DNA of 64,000 nucleotides from Dasypus novemcinctus (Eukaryota; Chordata; Mammalia; Cingulata; Dasypodidae): NCBI RefSeq assembly GCF_030445035.2, contig NC_092216.1, forward strand, positions 14,943,405 through 15,007,404, read 5' to 3'. Each line of letters opens with the position of its first letter. The stretch's first letter is position 1. The notes beneath the pieces are model-generated. The model ran no database searches. It was not told the origin of the DNA and was given only the letters and a program-made list of their open reading frames with translations. The position numbers and the translations under genes are program-made. This document shows positions 12,201 to 25,040 of this stretch, in pieces.

Positions 12201-13206
12201 TCTGAGGTCCTTGAATGTCCTAGCCCTCAACGTTTGCATTTTTTCTTTTTTCTTTTGTTTTGTTTTTATTTTTATTTTATCTTATTTTTAAATTTTTTTA
12301 ATGTCCTGATTGCTAACATTACATTATCTCTTAGTCTTTTCTCCCAGCATATCCCCCAAAGTCTTTTTTTCAGTTACTTAGGGTTTTTTTTTTTTGTTAT
12401 TGTTGTTGCTGTTGTGGTTGGTGTATATCTTTTTTTTCTTTTCCCTACCTGTTCCCCACCCTTAACCCACCACCGTTTTCTTTCTTCCTTTCTTCTCTTT
12501 TTTCTTTTGTTTTTTTCTCTCTCTCTTGTCCCTCATTTTCTTCTTATTTCATTTTATCTTAATTATACAATAGGAGCTGCAGGGAACACCTCACATTTGC
12601 TGGGTTTCCTCATCCTGCACCACCTCATTTCTGTGTGAATTGATTTTGGCTACCTATACTATCCCCTTTCCCCTACATCTTGATATCCTCCATCATCTAC
12701 TGTCTCTCCTATATTCCACCTCCCTTGCTTTAATCCACAAAGTGTCTAACTCTTAATTTCTAATAACTTTGATTTGTTTTCTGTCTGTGATCCACTCTTG
12801 AAACTATTGCCTTTCTTTTCTCTTTCCCTCTCTCACTAAAATACTAGCTTTTTAATTCATACCATATTCCTCCCATATTCAGTCGAACACCTCATTATAG
12901 GTACTATACCTACTGCTATAACTCTACACAACTTACATGAATCTAATATCCATCCTTCCAGATCTCATATTGTTTCTTTGTTAACATTTATCACCAATAC
13001 TACTTTACACTTTTTCCTTGCTTACACAATTGCCTTTCCCTGGCCCTAATACTTTCTTTTAAAGTGAACTCAACCAGCAATAAGAAATTAGAATAAGAAG
13101 AACAAGTGACAAAGAAAAGATATATCACTTACACAAAAACAACAGCTAATTAATCCCCAAGACTAAACAAAGAAGCTAAGGAACTGATTAAACTTATCAA
13201 GATAAA

Positions 13207-14081
13207 ATGATGACCAGACAGCAACAAAAATCTACAAACCAAACCAGTAATCAGGAAAACATGGCTGAATCCAATGAACAAACTAAAAATCAGGCAGGGG
13301 AGAGGGGAACAGAACTTCACACAAGTAATGAAAGATCTCAGAACATTTATCACCTACAAATTCAATGAAGTAAAGGAAGAGGTTAACAACATGAAGACAA
13401 TACTTGGAGGGGAAATTGCAGACATATGCAAAAAGATAACAGATATGATGGGAATGAACATCACAGTTCAAGAAATCAAAAATACACTTGCAGCAAATAG
13501 CAGCAGACAAGAAGAGGCAGAGCAGAGAATTAGTGATGTGGAAGACAATACATCAGAAATCAAACCGATAGTAGAATGGGTTGATAAAAACATAGAAAAA
13601 ATCCAGCTAGGACTTAGGAACCTGAATGATAATGCAAAATGCTCAAACATACGTATTATAGGCATTCCAGAAGGAGAAGAGAAGGGAAAGGGGTCAGAAG
13701 GAATGTTGCAGGAAATAATGGCTGAAAATTTCCCAAATCTACTGAAAGAGACAGATGTATATATCCAAAATGACAGTGGACCCCAATCATCATAAACCCC
13801 AACAGGCCACCCCAAGACATATACTTGTCAAATTATCCAAAGCTCAAGACAAAGAGAAAATTCTAAAAGCAGCAAGAGAAAAGAAAACCATCACATACAA
13901 GGGAAACTCCATAAGATTAAGTACTAATATCTCATCTGAAACCATGGAGGCAAGAAGGCAGTGGTATAATATAGTCAAGGTACTAAAAGAAAAATATTTC
14001 CAACCAAGAATACTCTATCCAGCTAAACTAGCATTCAAATTGATGGAGAGTTCAAAATATTCACAGATAAACAGAAATTGA
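13207..14081 (+). pseudogene. L1 ORF1 (nucleic-acid-binding chaperone), frameshifted
   Basis: An ATG at 13207 opens a frame that shifts near 13300. The main body (13274-13795) holds a coiled-coil-like region (EVKEEVNNMKTILGGEIADI) followed by the RRM-like segment around IRIIGIPEGEE. A second frame change near 13755-13795 leads to the C-terminal domain (13755-14081), with the conserved LSKAQDKEKILKAAREK stretch and SSETMEARRQW. In L1 this protein trimerises, coats the L1 RNA and is needed for retrotransposition. Here at least two frame breaks make it a pseudogene. The first in-frame ATG of the family pattern is at 13207, not the internal ATG at 13274. Confidence 0.85.
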
Positions 14082-14275
14082 AAGAGTATGCCTACAAAAA
14101 ACCTCCCCTTCAAGAAATTCTAAAGGCAGTTCTGCTGGAAGAAAGGAAAAAACAGGACAGGCAGAGTTGGAGGAGAGTGTAAGAGCAACAAAAAAGACAA
14201 AAAGAGAACAGGGAAAAAAGCAAACAAAATATGACAAACACAAGTCCAATCAAAATATGTTTAACACAAATAATT

Positions 14276-17200
14276 CCTTGAAAGTAATAATACTGAATGT
14301 CAACAGATTAAACTCACCTATCAAAAGATTCAGACTGGAACATTGGATAAGGAAATATGACCCATCTATATGCTGTCTATAAGAGAAACATCTTAGATCC
14401 AGAGACACATGGAGATTGAAAGTGAATGGTTGGAAAACAATCATATAAGCAAACAATAACCAAAAAAAGGCAGGAGTAGCTATATTAATATCAGACAAAA
14501 TAGACTTTAAATGTGAAACAATTCTGAGAGACAAAGAAGGATACTACATATTAGTGAAAGGGACAATCTGTCAAGAAGATCGAACAATCATAAATATTTA
14601 TGCTCCTAAAAAGGGCGCCTCTAAATATGTGAGGCAAATGCTGGAAAAATTAAGTGAAAGAACAGATGAATCTACAATTACAGTGGGGGATTTTAATACA
14701 CCACTATCAACTCTGGAAAGAACATCTCAAAAGAGAATCACTATGGTGCTTCAGAGGTAATCACCGGACATTGTAAATCCTCACAGGGCCTACATGATGG
14801 AATAGAGGAGAGTATGGGCCATGATGTGAACCAATGTATATGAGGTGCAGAGGTGCCCAAAGATGTACTTACCAAATCCAATGGATGTTTCATGATGATG
14901 GGAACGAGTGTTGTTGGGGGGGGGGGGAGAGGGGGGGTGGGGGGGTGGGGTTGAATGGGACCTCACATATATATTTTTAATGTAATATTATTACAAAGTC
15001 AATAAAAAATAAAAAAATTAAAAAAAAAAAAAAAAAAGAGAATCACTAAAGAAACAAAACATTTGAACAGTATATTAGAGGAGCTGGATCTAATAGACAT
15101 ATAGAGATCATTACACCCAAACACAGCAGGATATACATTTTTCTCAAGCGCACAAGATAGACCATATGCTAGGACACAAAGAAAGGCTTAATGAATTCAG
15201 AAAGATCAAAATCATACAAAATAATATCTCTGACCACAGTGGAGTGAAGTTGGAAATTTTAAAGGGTCAGAGCCCAGATGTCACACGACAATTTGGAAAT
15301 TAAACAGCACACTCTTAGAAAAACAGTGCGGCAAAGAGGAAATCTCAAAAGAAATCAATGACTACCTTGAAACAAATGATAATGATAACACAACATACCA
15401 AAATTTATGGGATGCAACAAAAGCAGTACAGAGAGGGAAATTTATAGCCATAAATTCATATATCAAAGAAAAAGAAAGAGGAAAAATTGAAGAACTAACT
15501 GCACATTTGGAGGAATTAGAAATAAAGACTATCATAAGAGGATACTTTGAAAAACTATATTCCAAGAAAAATAACAATTCAGAGGAAATGGACAAATTTT
15601 TAGGAACACATAAGCAACCCATATTGACAAAAGAAGAAATTGATGATCTCAACAAACCAATCACAAGTAAAGAGATAGAATCAGTCATTAAAAACCTCCC
15701 AACTAAGAAGAGCCCAGGGCCATATGGCTTTACAGGTGAATTCTACAAAACATTCTGGAAAGAACTAACACCATTCCTGCTGAAACTATTCCAAAAAATT
15801 GAAACAGAAGTAACATTGCCTAACTCCTTCTATGATGCCAACATTACCCTAGTACCAAAGCCAAAAAAAGACACCAAAGAAAGGAAAATTACAGACCAAT
15901 TTCTCTAATGAACCTAGATGCAAAAATACTTAACAAAATACTTGCTTATCATATTCAACAACACATTAAATAAATTATACATCACGACCAAGTGGGATTC
16001 ATTCCAGGTATGCAAGGATGGTTCAATATAAGAAAATCAATGTAATACACCATATAAACAGATTGAAGGGGAAAAAATCACATGATTATATCTATAGATG
16101 CAGAAAAAGCATTTGACAAAATACAGTACCTTTCTTGATAAAAACACTCCAAAAGATTGGAATACAAGGAAATTTTTTGAACATGATAAAAAGTATATAT
16201 GAAAAAACTACAGCCAACATTGTTCACAATGGAGAAATCTTAAAATCCTTCCCGCTAAAGTCAGGAACAAGACAAGGATGCCCACTCTCTCCCCTTCTAT
16301 TTAACATTGCCTTAGAAGTACTTGCTCAAGCACTGAAGCAAGAACAAGATATAAAAGGCATTCAAATTGGAAAGGAAGAAGTCAAAATTTCATTATTTGC
16401 AGATGACATGATCCTCTACATAGAAAATCCTGAGAGATCTACAACAAAGCTTCTAGAACTCATAAATGAGTTTAGTAATGTCACAGGTTATAAGATCAAT
16501 GCGCAAAAATCAGTAGCATTTCTGTACATCAATAATGAGCAAGATCAGGAGGAAATCAAGAAACAAATACCATTTAAAATAGTAAATAAAAAAATCAAAT
16601 ACTTAGGAATAAATTTAACTAAAGATGTAATAAACTTATATACTGAGAACTATACAAGACTGTTCAAGGAAATCAAAGAAGACCTAAATAAATGGAAGAA
16701 TATTCCTTGTTCATGAATAGGAAGACTAAATATTATTAAGATGTCTATCCTACCAAAACTGATCTACACATTCAATGCAATCCCAATAAAAATCAATGCA
16801 GCCTTCTTTAAGGAACTAGTAAAATTAACTATGAATATTATTTGGAAAGGAAAGAGGCCCTGAATAGCCAAAGACATATTGAAAAAGAAAACGGAAATTG
16901 GAGGAATCACACTACCTGACTTCAAAACATACTACAAAGCTACAGTAGTGAAAACAGCATGGTATTGGCATAAGGACAGACACACAGACCAATGGAATCA
17001 AATTGAAAGTTCTGATATAGAACCTCATATACATAGCCATATAATATTCAATAAAGCCACCAAACCCTCTCAACTGGGAGAGAATGGCCTATTCAACAAA
17101 TGGAGCCTGGAGAACTGAATATCCATCTGTAGAACAATGAAAGAGGATTACCATCTCACACCTTATACAAATATCAACTCAAGATGGATCAAAGACCCAC

Positions 17201-17940
17201 ATATAAGAGGCAAGACCATAAAGACCTTGGAAAGCAGTGTAGGGAAACATCTACAGGATCTTGTAATAGGAAATGGATTCATGAATATCACACCAAAAGC
17301 ACGAGCAGAAAAAGAACTAATATATAAATGGGACTTCCTCAAAATTAAAGCCTTCTGCACCTCAAATGAGTTTGTCAAGAAAGAAAAAAGGGAACCCACA
17401 CAATTGGAGAAAATATTTGGCAACCATATATCTGTTAAGAGACTTATAACTTGCATATATAAAGAACTCCTGTATTTTGAAAATAAAAAGATAAACAACC
17501 CATTTAAAAAATGGGAAAAATATTTAAACAGGCACTTCTCCAAAGAAGAAATACAAATGGCTAAAATGCACATGAAAAAGTGCTCCAAATCTCTAGCTAT
17601 CAGGGAAATGCAAATCAAAACTACAATGAGATACCATATTACTCCCATAAGATTGGCAGCTATGAAAAGAACAGAAGAATACAAATGCTGGAGAGAATGT
17701 AAGAAATGGGAACACTCATCCACTGGTGGTGGGAATGCAGAAGGATCCAACCATTCTGGAGGAGAGTTTGGTGGTTTCTCAAAAAACTAACCATAGATTT
17801 GCCATATGCCCCAGCAATACCACTGCTGGGTATATACCCAGGAGAACTGAAAACAAGGACACAAACCTATATATGCACACCAATGTTCATAGCAGCATTG
17901 TTCACTATCGCCAAAAGTTGGAATTAACCCAAATCCTCAT
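14276..17940 (+). pseudogene. L1 ORF2 (endonuclease / reverse transcriptase), broken
   Basis: The pieces follow the family order. An endonuclease N-terminus starts near 14300 (LNVNRLNSPIKR), with the VGDFNTPLS segment near 14680. The reverse transcriptase runs from about 15500, with SPGPYGFTGEFYK near 15710, [18 protein letters not shown] near 16275 and the catalytic FADD near 16397. The C-terminal region includes [17 protein letters not shown] at 17720. Many stops (for example near 14382, 15105 and 15908), frameshifts and the nested insertion at 14743 interrupt it. ORF2p nicks the target and copies L1 RNA by target-primed reverse transcription. This copy is dead. Confidence 0.9.
14743..15035 (+). 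mobile_element. 5'-truncated L1 3' end nested in L1 ORF2
   Basis: The insert matches the last ~260 bp of the host L1's own 3'UTR (20611-20868) and ends in an A-rich tail. It is flanked by an exact 12-bp duplication, AAGAGAATCACT, at 14731-14742 and 15036-15047. This is the signature of target-primed retrotransposition by the same L1 lineage. It contains a G-run at about 14914-14953. Confidence 0.93.
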
Positions 17941-17949
17941 CAACAGATG

Positions 17950-20868
17950 AGTGGATCAATAAAATGTGGTATATGCATACAATGGAATACTACTTGGCTG
18001 TAAGAACAAATACACTACAAACACACATGATAACATGGATGAATCTTGAAAACCTTATGTTGAGTGAAGCAACACAGGCATTGAAGGACAAATACTACAT
18101 CACCTCAGTGGCATGAAATAAGCAAGCTGCCTCAGAGAGCTAGAGACTGGAAGATAGGCTTACAGGAAATCGGGGGGTGGAGGAAGGATGTGAGCCGACG
18201 TCTGCAGGGGTGGAATCTATGATAAGTTGGCGGTAAGTATGAGAACAAAGAAGAGATAAAATGGAGGCAAGGGGTTGCCTTTGGGTGGGGCTTTGTGAGT
18301 TTGAGGGGGGCTGGGGATGGGTGGATCGGTAATAGTGCTCAAATATTGGGGGGAGAGAGGGGCAACATACAAACATAGGAGAGTGTCAGGTGTTGAGAGT
18401 AAAATGCTGAGAGAACCGTATCAAAATATAATTAAGAGGGTTACCTGTTTAGGATGCTCAAAGGGGATTGTCTGACATGGGACAGACTCCTGGGGAATGT
18501 CTGAATGCTCATTTTGCCAGGGTGGGTTGTACCATTGGATAGAGACCCAAGTAGTGAGAGTCGGGGTGGACCCACATCCTGGGGCAGACTAATGCCATCA
18601 AAAAAGAGGGAACTGTATCTCTCGAGAGAAAGGATGGCTCCCAGTGCATTAGGGCAGTTGAGCAAGTTAGGTCCTGAACACTGTTGCAAGTATCTCTGGA
18701 TATGGCTCCTTGGGAAATGGAGATTGGGTGTCACTGTGGGCCCCAAGGGGAAGGGAAAATGGTTGTTGAATGGATGGAACCAAGGTAAATGTGGGGGTAA
18801 GAGAGAAGTTTCGCGGGAGTACACAAGGATGGATATAAAACAGGTAATATTACACCAAAAACATATAGGGGATGACAGACTAATAATGTAAACCATAGTG
18901 TAAAACATAGGATAACTAAAAATTTAGAAAACTGTATATCCTAAAGTAGGGACCACATTGTAAGCACAGATGCCACCTTGTTTGAAAGCTATTGTCTCAG
19001 AGTCTGATATGATATGGTATGAATAAGTTATAAGAATATCGCTGTGAAAGGGAAAAGGTTTTATGGTGGATGTGTGGGAGTACTCTATATTGTATATATG
19101 AATTACTATGATCTAGGGCTCTTGTGAAGAGAAGCTCAATAATTAGGAAAAAAGAAAAGAAAAAGATAGGATGTAGAATTTTTCCAAATCAATACGCATT
19201 CTATATCTAACCTTCAAACCCATCACTATATTCCATTTTACTAGTAAGGGATCCTGACATTATATTGGGCTTCACTTTTCAGGAAGTTTTGGATCACAGA
19301 GTGGTTCAACAATTGCAGTGGAGGAATAATGATATGGGATGTTATTGACAGGGGACATATGTTTGACAGGGAGTTATACAGGGCATGTGTCCAGGGTGCA
19401 TGGAAATGTTTGGATATATTCATAGTGGAAACAATTAAAAACAACAGCTGGGGGGTACTGGGTTCCTGGCTGGGGGTGCTCTGCCATGGTCCCTAGGGAG
19501 CAGCGGCAGTCCCCCAGGTGCAACGGTAAGGACAAGGAAGGATTGTGGGTCCAACAGTGAGCCCCTGATACTAATGACTATGCTCGTGAGCCTATACACC
19601 TGAAATAAGAACAAGGCCTAGAGCAGCACTGTGCCTGGGAGTTTCCTCCTGACAGCCATCATGTTGCTCAAATGTGGCCAGTCTCGAAGCCAAACTCAGC
19701 ATGTAAATGCAATGCCTTCCCCCCAGTGTGAGACATGACACCCGGGAATGAGCCTCCCTGGGACCAAGGGATCACTACCAAGTACCAGCTGATGATTCAA
19801 CTAGAAAATGACCTTGAATTAAAGGTTCAATGTGGACCAGCAGAATATCCCTGTCTACATATAATAACAGGAATTTAAAATGCTGTTTGACCTAATGTAA
19901 GGGGGAAATGGAAAGGAGAAATGAGTTTATATGGCTATGAGTCTCTAAAAAAGAGTCTGGAGGTTGTCAGAAGGAATGCCCTTATGCACACCCGAGCAGA
20001 GTCTCAGAGACAGATAAAGTTGATACAACCCCAGGTATTGGTTCTTTTGAGGGCTAAAGAGACCCACAGATTCGATGGTCATGGCAGATGGGGTTCACTG
20101 CCATATCAGCTGGCTCTTCTTTGGAGCTGGTGTATCTGCATGATGGAGGTGGACACAGACGGGATCTCTTGTCACAAGAATTTCATGTTACTTTATTGGA
20201 ATTGTAGTCGGTGCTGGGGTTTAAGATATATCTAGGGGATTTGAATCTCTGGACTGACAATATGATAGCCAGGCCCTGAGCCTCAACAGACTTCAACTCC
20301 TGCACTCTGATTTATTAGACTTACCCCGCTCAGCTAACATGGAGTTGAAGAATATCAACCACCACACCATGGAGCCTAGAGTGCCTACAACTGAAAGCAG
20401 GAGGATTGCATCCAGTATTCATGTGGAATCTAAGCCTCCTCTTGACATAGATGTGCAATGGGCACAACCAATCCAAGGTCCACAGAGAAAATGTGGCACT
20501 GTTGTGGGAAAAGTGGCCATGGTGGCTGCTGGGTGCAGGGAATGGGAGGAAGAGATGAGATGTGGAGGTATTTTCGGGACTTGGAGTAGTCCTGGGTGGT
20601 GCTTCAGGGACTTTACCGGACATTGTAGATCCTCCCAGGGCCCACTGGATGGAACATGGGAGAGTATGGGCTATGATGTGAACCATTGACCATGAGGTGC
20701 AGTGATGCCCAGAGATGTACTTACCAAATGCAATGGATGTGTCATGATGATGGGAGAGAGTGTTGCTGTGGGGGGAGTTGTGGGGTGGGGTGGTGGGGTT
20801 GAATGGGACCTCATATTTTTTTGAATGTAATATTTTTTAAAAATGAATTTAAAAAACTAAAAAAAAAG
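17950..20868 (+). other. Long L1 3'UTR
   Basis: After the ORF2 C-terminus about 2.9 kb of non-coding sequence leads to the A-rich tail. It is homologous to 2061-5422 (minus), 21806-24722 (minus) and the shorter 3' ends elsewhere in the window. Open frames inside it (for example 18505-18891 and 20339-20689) are not conserved between copies and I treat them as chance. Confidence 0.75.
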
Positions 20869-21290
20869 GATCAATGAGAAAAATCAGTAACATTTCTGTA
20901 CACCAATAATGAGCAATCCAAGGAGGAAATCAAGAAACAAATACCAATTACATTAGTAAATAAAAAAATACCTAGGAATAAATTTAACTAATAGTAGTAA
21001 AAGATTTATACACAGAAAACTACATAACAGTCTTAAGGAAATGAAAGAAGATTTAAAAAATTGGAAAAATATTCCCTATTCATGGATAGGAAGATTAAAT
21101 ACCATTAAAATTTCTATCTTACTAAAATTGATGTAGAGATTTAATGCAATCCCTATAAAATTCAACACAGCATTTTTTTCACTGAACTAGAAAAACTAAC
21201 GATGAAATTTCTTTGGAAGGGAAAGGGACCCTGAATAGCCAAAGATATAATGAAGAAGAAAAATGATATCAGAGGAATCATATTCCCTTA
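20869..21290 (+). pseudogene. L1 ORF2 fragment
   Basis: The sequence aligns with 16500-16920 of the large L1, the stretch after the FADD motif that encodes VAFLYINNE and the lysine-rich segment that follows. It has many stops and begins immediately after the A-rich tail of the large L1. Confidence 0.75.
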
Positions 21291-21349
21291 CTTTTTTCAA
21301 TTGCCTTTATTTTTTAAAAGGTTCATAGATCAGATAAAATTGTTACATT

Positions 21350-21805
21350 AAAAAAATATGATGGAGGAATAGAGTATGAGTTAGAGTGGACTTACTGGTG
21401 TTCTGCTGGGAACTAGTGTGATTAGTAAGAGAAGAAATTGTAATAGAGATGTGGAGAGCGTGGCCATGGTGGCTGCTGATAGTAGGGCACAAAGGAAGAA
21501 ATATTGTTTGGGGTATTTTCAGGATTTAAAGTTGTCCTGGGTGGTGCTGCATGGATGGATGCTGGACACTGTGTGTCCTTCTGTGGCCCACTGGGTGGAC
21601 TGGGGAAGAGTGTGGACTACAATGTGCACCACTGTCCATGTGGTGCAGCAGTGCTCTAGAATGTATTCACCAGGCGCAGTGAATGTGTCATGATGATTGA
21701 AGAGACTGTTGATGTGGGAGGGGTGCAGTGGATGGGATGAGGGGTATATGGGGACCTCGCATTTTCTCAATGTAACATTTAAAAGAAAATAAAGAAGAAG
21801 AAAAA
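21350..21805 (+). mobile_element. L1 3' end, plus strand
   Basis: This matches the terminal ~450 bp of the L1 3'UTR and ends in an A-rich tail at about 21805, where it meets a minus-strand copy tail to tail. Confidence 0.8.
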
Positions 21806-24722
21806 ATGAAGTTCCCATATACCCTAATTCCCACCACCCCAACTCCTACCATATCAACAACCTCTTTCATCAGCATGGCACATTCACTGCAATTGGGGAA
21901 TACATTTTGGAGCACCACTACACTGCATGGACTACAATTTACCATGTAGTCTACTCTCTCCCCTAGCCCATCCACTAGGCCATGGCACAACACAAAATGC
22001 CCCGCATTTGTCCCTGTAATACCATTCAGGGCAATTCCAAATCACAAAAATGGCCCTATATCACACATCATCCTCTCTCTCCCCACCCTCAGCCACACCC
22101 ATGCTCACTGTCTCCACATCAAAGACACAATTTATGCCATTGTTGAAGTCACAGTAGTCCTACATCATAATAGCAACAAGTTCACTCCAATCCATAGTCT
22201 ATTCCTCCATTCTGAGGACCATGGATGGCAATGTCCACTCCAACTCAAATCAAGAGGCAATGTAGATCCCACATGCCTGATGGAATTGATTCTCCAGCTT
22301 GCTGTTATAGAATATCTCAGTTCCCTGATGTAGTGGTTGACCAAACTCACCTCCCTGTTAGCTGACATGTGTAAGTCCAATGAACTGGAGAAAAGGTGTT
22401 TCACAACTCTGCTGAGCCTCAGGACTCAGTTGGCATCTGGGCAGTCGATAGACCCAGGCCCCCTGAGCACACCAACCACAGGTTCAGTAAAAGCACCAAC
22501 CACAGGTTCAGTAAAAGTGACACAGCACCAACCACAGGTTCAGTAAAAGTGACAAAAGAGGCATATGAATAGAGGTTGCATATGAATAGAGGTTGCATCT
22601 GAGTCCAACTCCATCAAACTCAGGAGCACAACTCCAAAATAGGGTCCACTGGCAAGGTACTGAACTCTAGAGACATCAGCCATAATGTAGAATCTGTGTG
22701 TCTCCATAGTCCTCAGGAGCACCAGTATATGGGGTTGTATCTACTTTGGCTGTCTCTGGGATCCTGCTGAGATGTGCATAAGTATGACCTCTCTGATGAT
22801 ATCATGACTCATGTTGAAGTCTCTTAGCTGTATAAACTCATTTGTCTTTACAATTTCACCCTTTCATTCAAGCTCTTTATCTAGTTGCATTACCATCTCA
22901 TGATTGCTAGTAATTCCTTGGTGCCAGGGAAGCTTATTCCTGGAGTCATGTCCCATGCTGGGGGGAAGGTAATGTATTTACATGCTGAGTTTGGCTTAGG
23001 AGGTGGTCACATTTGAGCAAAATGGAGGCTCTCAGGAAGTAATGATTAGGCACACTGCAGCTCTAGGCCCAGTTGAAATTTCAAGCATACAGCCTCATAG
23101 GCATAGTCATCAGCATCAAGGGTCCATCACTGAACCATCCTTCTTCATTCATCTTTGCCCTGGTATTTGGGGGATTGTTGCTATTCCATTGGGGAATATG
23201 ACAGAACTTCCCAGGCAAGGAACTCAGCATTCCCTCAATTGTTCACGTGTAACTCTTCCTACTATGACAATACTGAATATCCAAACATGTCTTTATAGCC
23301 TATATACATGCCCTGGAGAACTCCCTCTCACCCATGTATTCCCCACCAATGACACCCAACACCAGTGCTCCCCCCTGCCACAGTCAAAGATCCTATGATC
23401 CAGAACTTCTTCAAAAATCAAGTCTAATATATTGCTGAATTCAACGAGCAAGAAAATGAAATAGTAATGATACATTCAAAGATTAGAAATATAATATAAT
23501 AATTCAGAAAAACTAAAAAAAATTAAAACTTGAGATATTAGAAAAATAAAGCGTATCATAAACCTTTATTTTTATTTTTTTTTAATATTTTGCATTTCCT
23601 CACTGTTGGAAGTTACCCTCTATGTATAGTGCCCAGGCAATCTCTTCCATTTCTTCCTCAGTGTCTACAACATTTTTTTCTTAATTTTTAATCCTACCTT
23701 TAAAATTGTTTTAGAGCACAGTAAAGTCACATATATAATACAGGGGACTTCAATATAGCCAACATCAAACCTTTTCCCCTCTTTCCCAGCAATGATCCTT
23801 TTACATGAGGATGTTACATTTCTATAGCTTCTGCATAGACATAGAGACATAGCTACCAACCATAGTTTCATTATAATTTACATTATGGCTTATATTTTAG
23901 ACTGTACACTTTTCTAAAATTTTGGTTGCATTGTGGATTACACTTAAGACAATTCATTTATAAATTTCTGGTGACATTTAACATGGACTATATCCATTGT
24001 TGCATGATGTGTCACACTTTTATTTCCCCCAGTTTCTCAATTTCCATCTATTCAATTCCTCTCTCCTCCTCCCCTTGGGGACAACAGTGACAACCAAGAT
24101 GCACTGCTTGAAGGACAAGCTTCATAGATATTGCAACAATGCTGAGGGCTTGATACACTAGTCTGTCCTTCCATACTGGAAGCCAGTCATGCTCTTGAGA
24201 GACTCCCTTCCCTCTGTTTGAGAAGATCAGGTCTCCCCAGGATGAGAGTTCAACACCATCCTGCTCATTGTTTGGGTCTCCACCCACTGATAAAACACAC
24301 TATGACAAGATGAGCATTCATAAACTCCCTAGAAGCCTGCACCAGGTGCACACTGGGCCAGATGCCCCCGTCAAATACCTTAAACACGTAACCCTTCCTT
24401 ATTATATTTCTAAAGAGTTTTCTCAACATTATAGTTTCAACCACGTACTTGACAATCACCTGTGTTTGTGTGGTACCCCAATGGCCCCTGCTTCCATAGA
24501 CCATATGACCCATCCTTCCAACCCTAGCCCCCTCAAGACTGCAAACCCCACTCAATAGTATCTTCTATGCTCCCATCTTATCCTTTCACTGCACAGTTGT
24601 TTACCTCCACTTTACCATAGATTTCACCTGTGTAGGCATCAGCTCACAACTTTCCTCTCCCCACCCCATCTCAGTAAGCCTATCATGCATTCCTTAGCTC
24701 TCTGAGACAGCTTGATTTGCTG
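21806..24722 (-). mobile_element. L1 3' untranslated region, minus strand, full length
   Basis: The reverse complement aligns along its length with 18122-20868. It begins (minus sense) at the GCAAATCAAGCTGTCTCAGAG block just after where ORF2 would end. It holds no ORF2 sequence. Confidence 0.85.
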
Positions 24723-25040
24723 GGGACTGGATGAGAGCCTTATAGGAAATAGGTGGGGAGTAGAAGGTTGTGAGCTAAAGTCTACAGAGGTGAAATCTAT
24801 GATAAATTAGTGGTAAGTAGTTGTGCAGTGAAGGGATAAGATGAGGATATAAGGATATTTTTGGGTGGGTCTTTGCTGGCTTTAGGGGCTTAGGGTTGGG
24901 AGGATGGGTCAGATGGCCCATGGAATTGGGGAGAGGTTTGGGGGAAGCAAGTAATTATGAGAGGTTGTCAGGTACATGGTTGAAACTGTAATGTTGAGAA
25001 AACTCTTTAGAAAATATAAGGAAGGGTTACTTATTTTAAA
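24723..25040 (+). mobile_element. L1 3'UTR fragment, plus strand, head to head with the preceding copy
   Basis: This matches 18145-18450 of the large L1 and is therefore an imperfect inverted repeat of about 24390-24720. The arms meet at 24722-24723. Confidence 0.7.

Larger units (their letters stand above)
12230..20868 (+). mobile_element. Nearly complete L1 retrotransposon, inactive
   Basis: A pyrimidine-rich 5' region (from about 12230, boundary uncertain) precedes ORF1 (13207-14081), ORF2 (about 14276-17940) and a 3'UTR of roughly 2.9 kb ending in an A-rich tail at 20868. Both ORFs carry frameshifts and stops, so the copy cannot move on its own. A truncated L1 3' end is nested in ORF2 at 14743-15035. 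I could not find a target duplication around the whole element. Confidence 0.85.

Noticed and set aside
17163..17750. Minus-strand open frame of 195 codons
   Set aside because: It is the antisense shadow of the L1 ORF2 C-terminus.
24080..25040. Twin-priming inversion of a single L1
   Set aside because: Twin priming joins adjacent, non-overlapping parts of one L1. Here both arms carry the same part of the 3'UTR.
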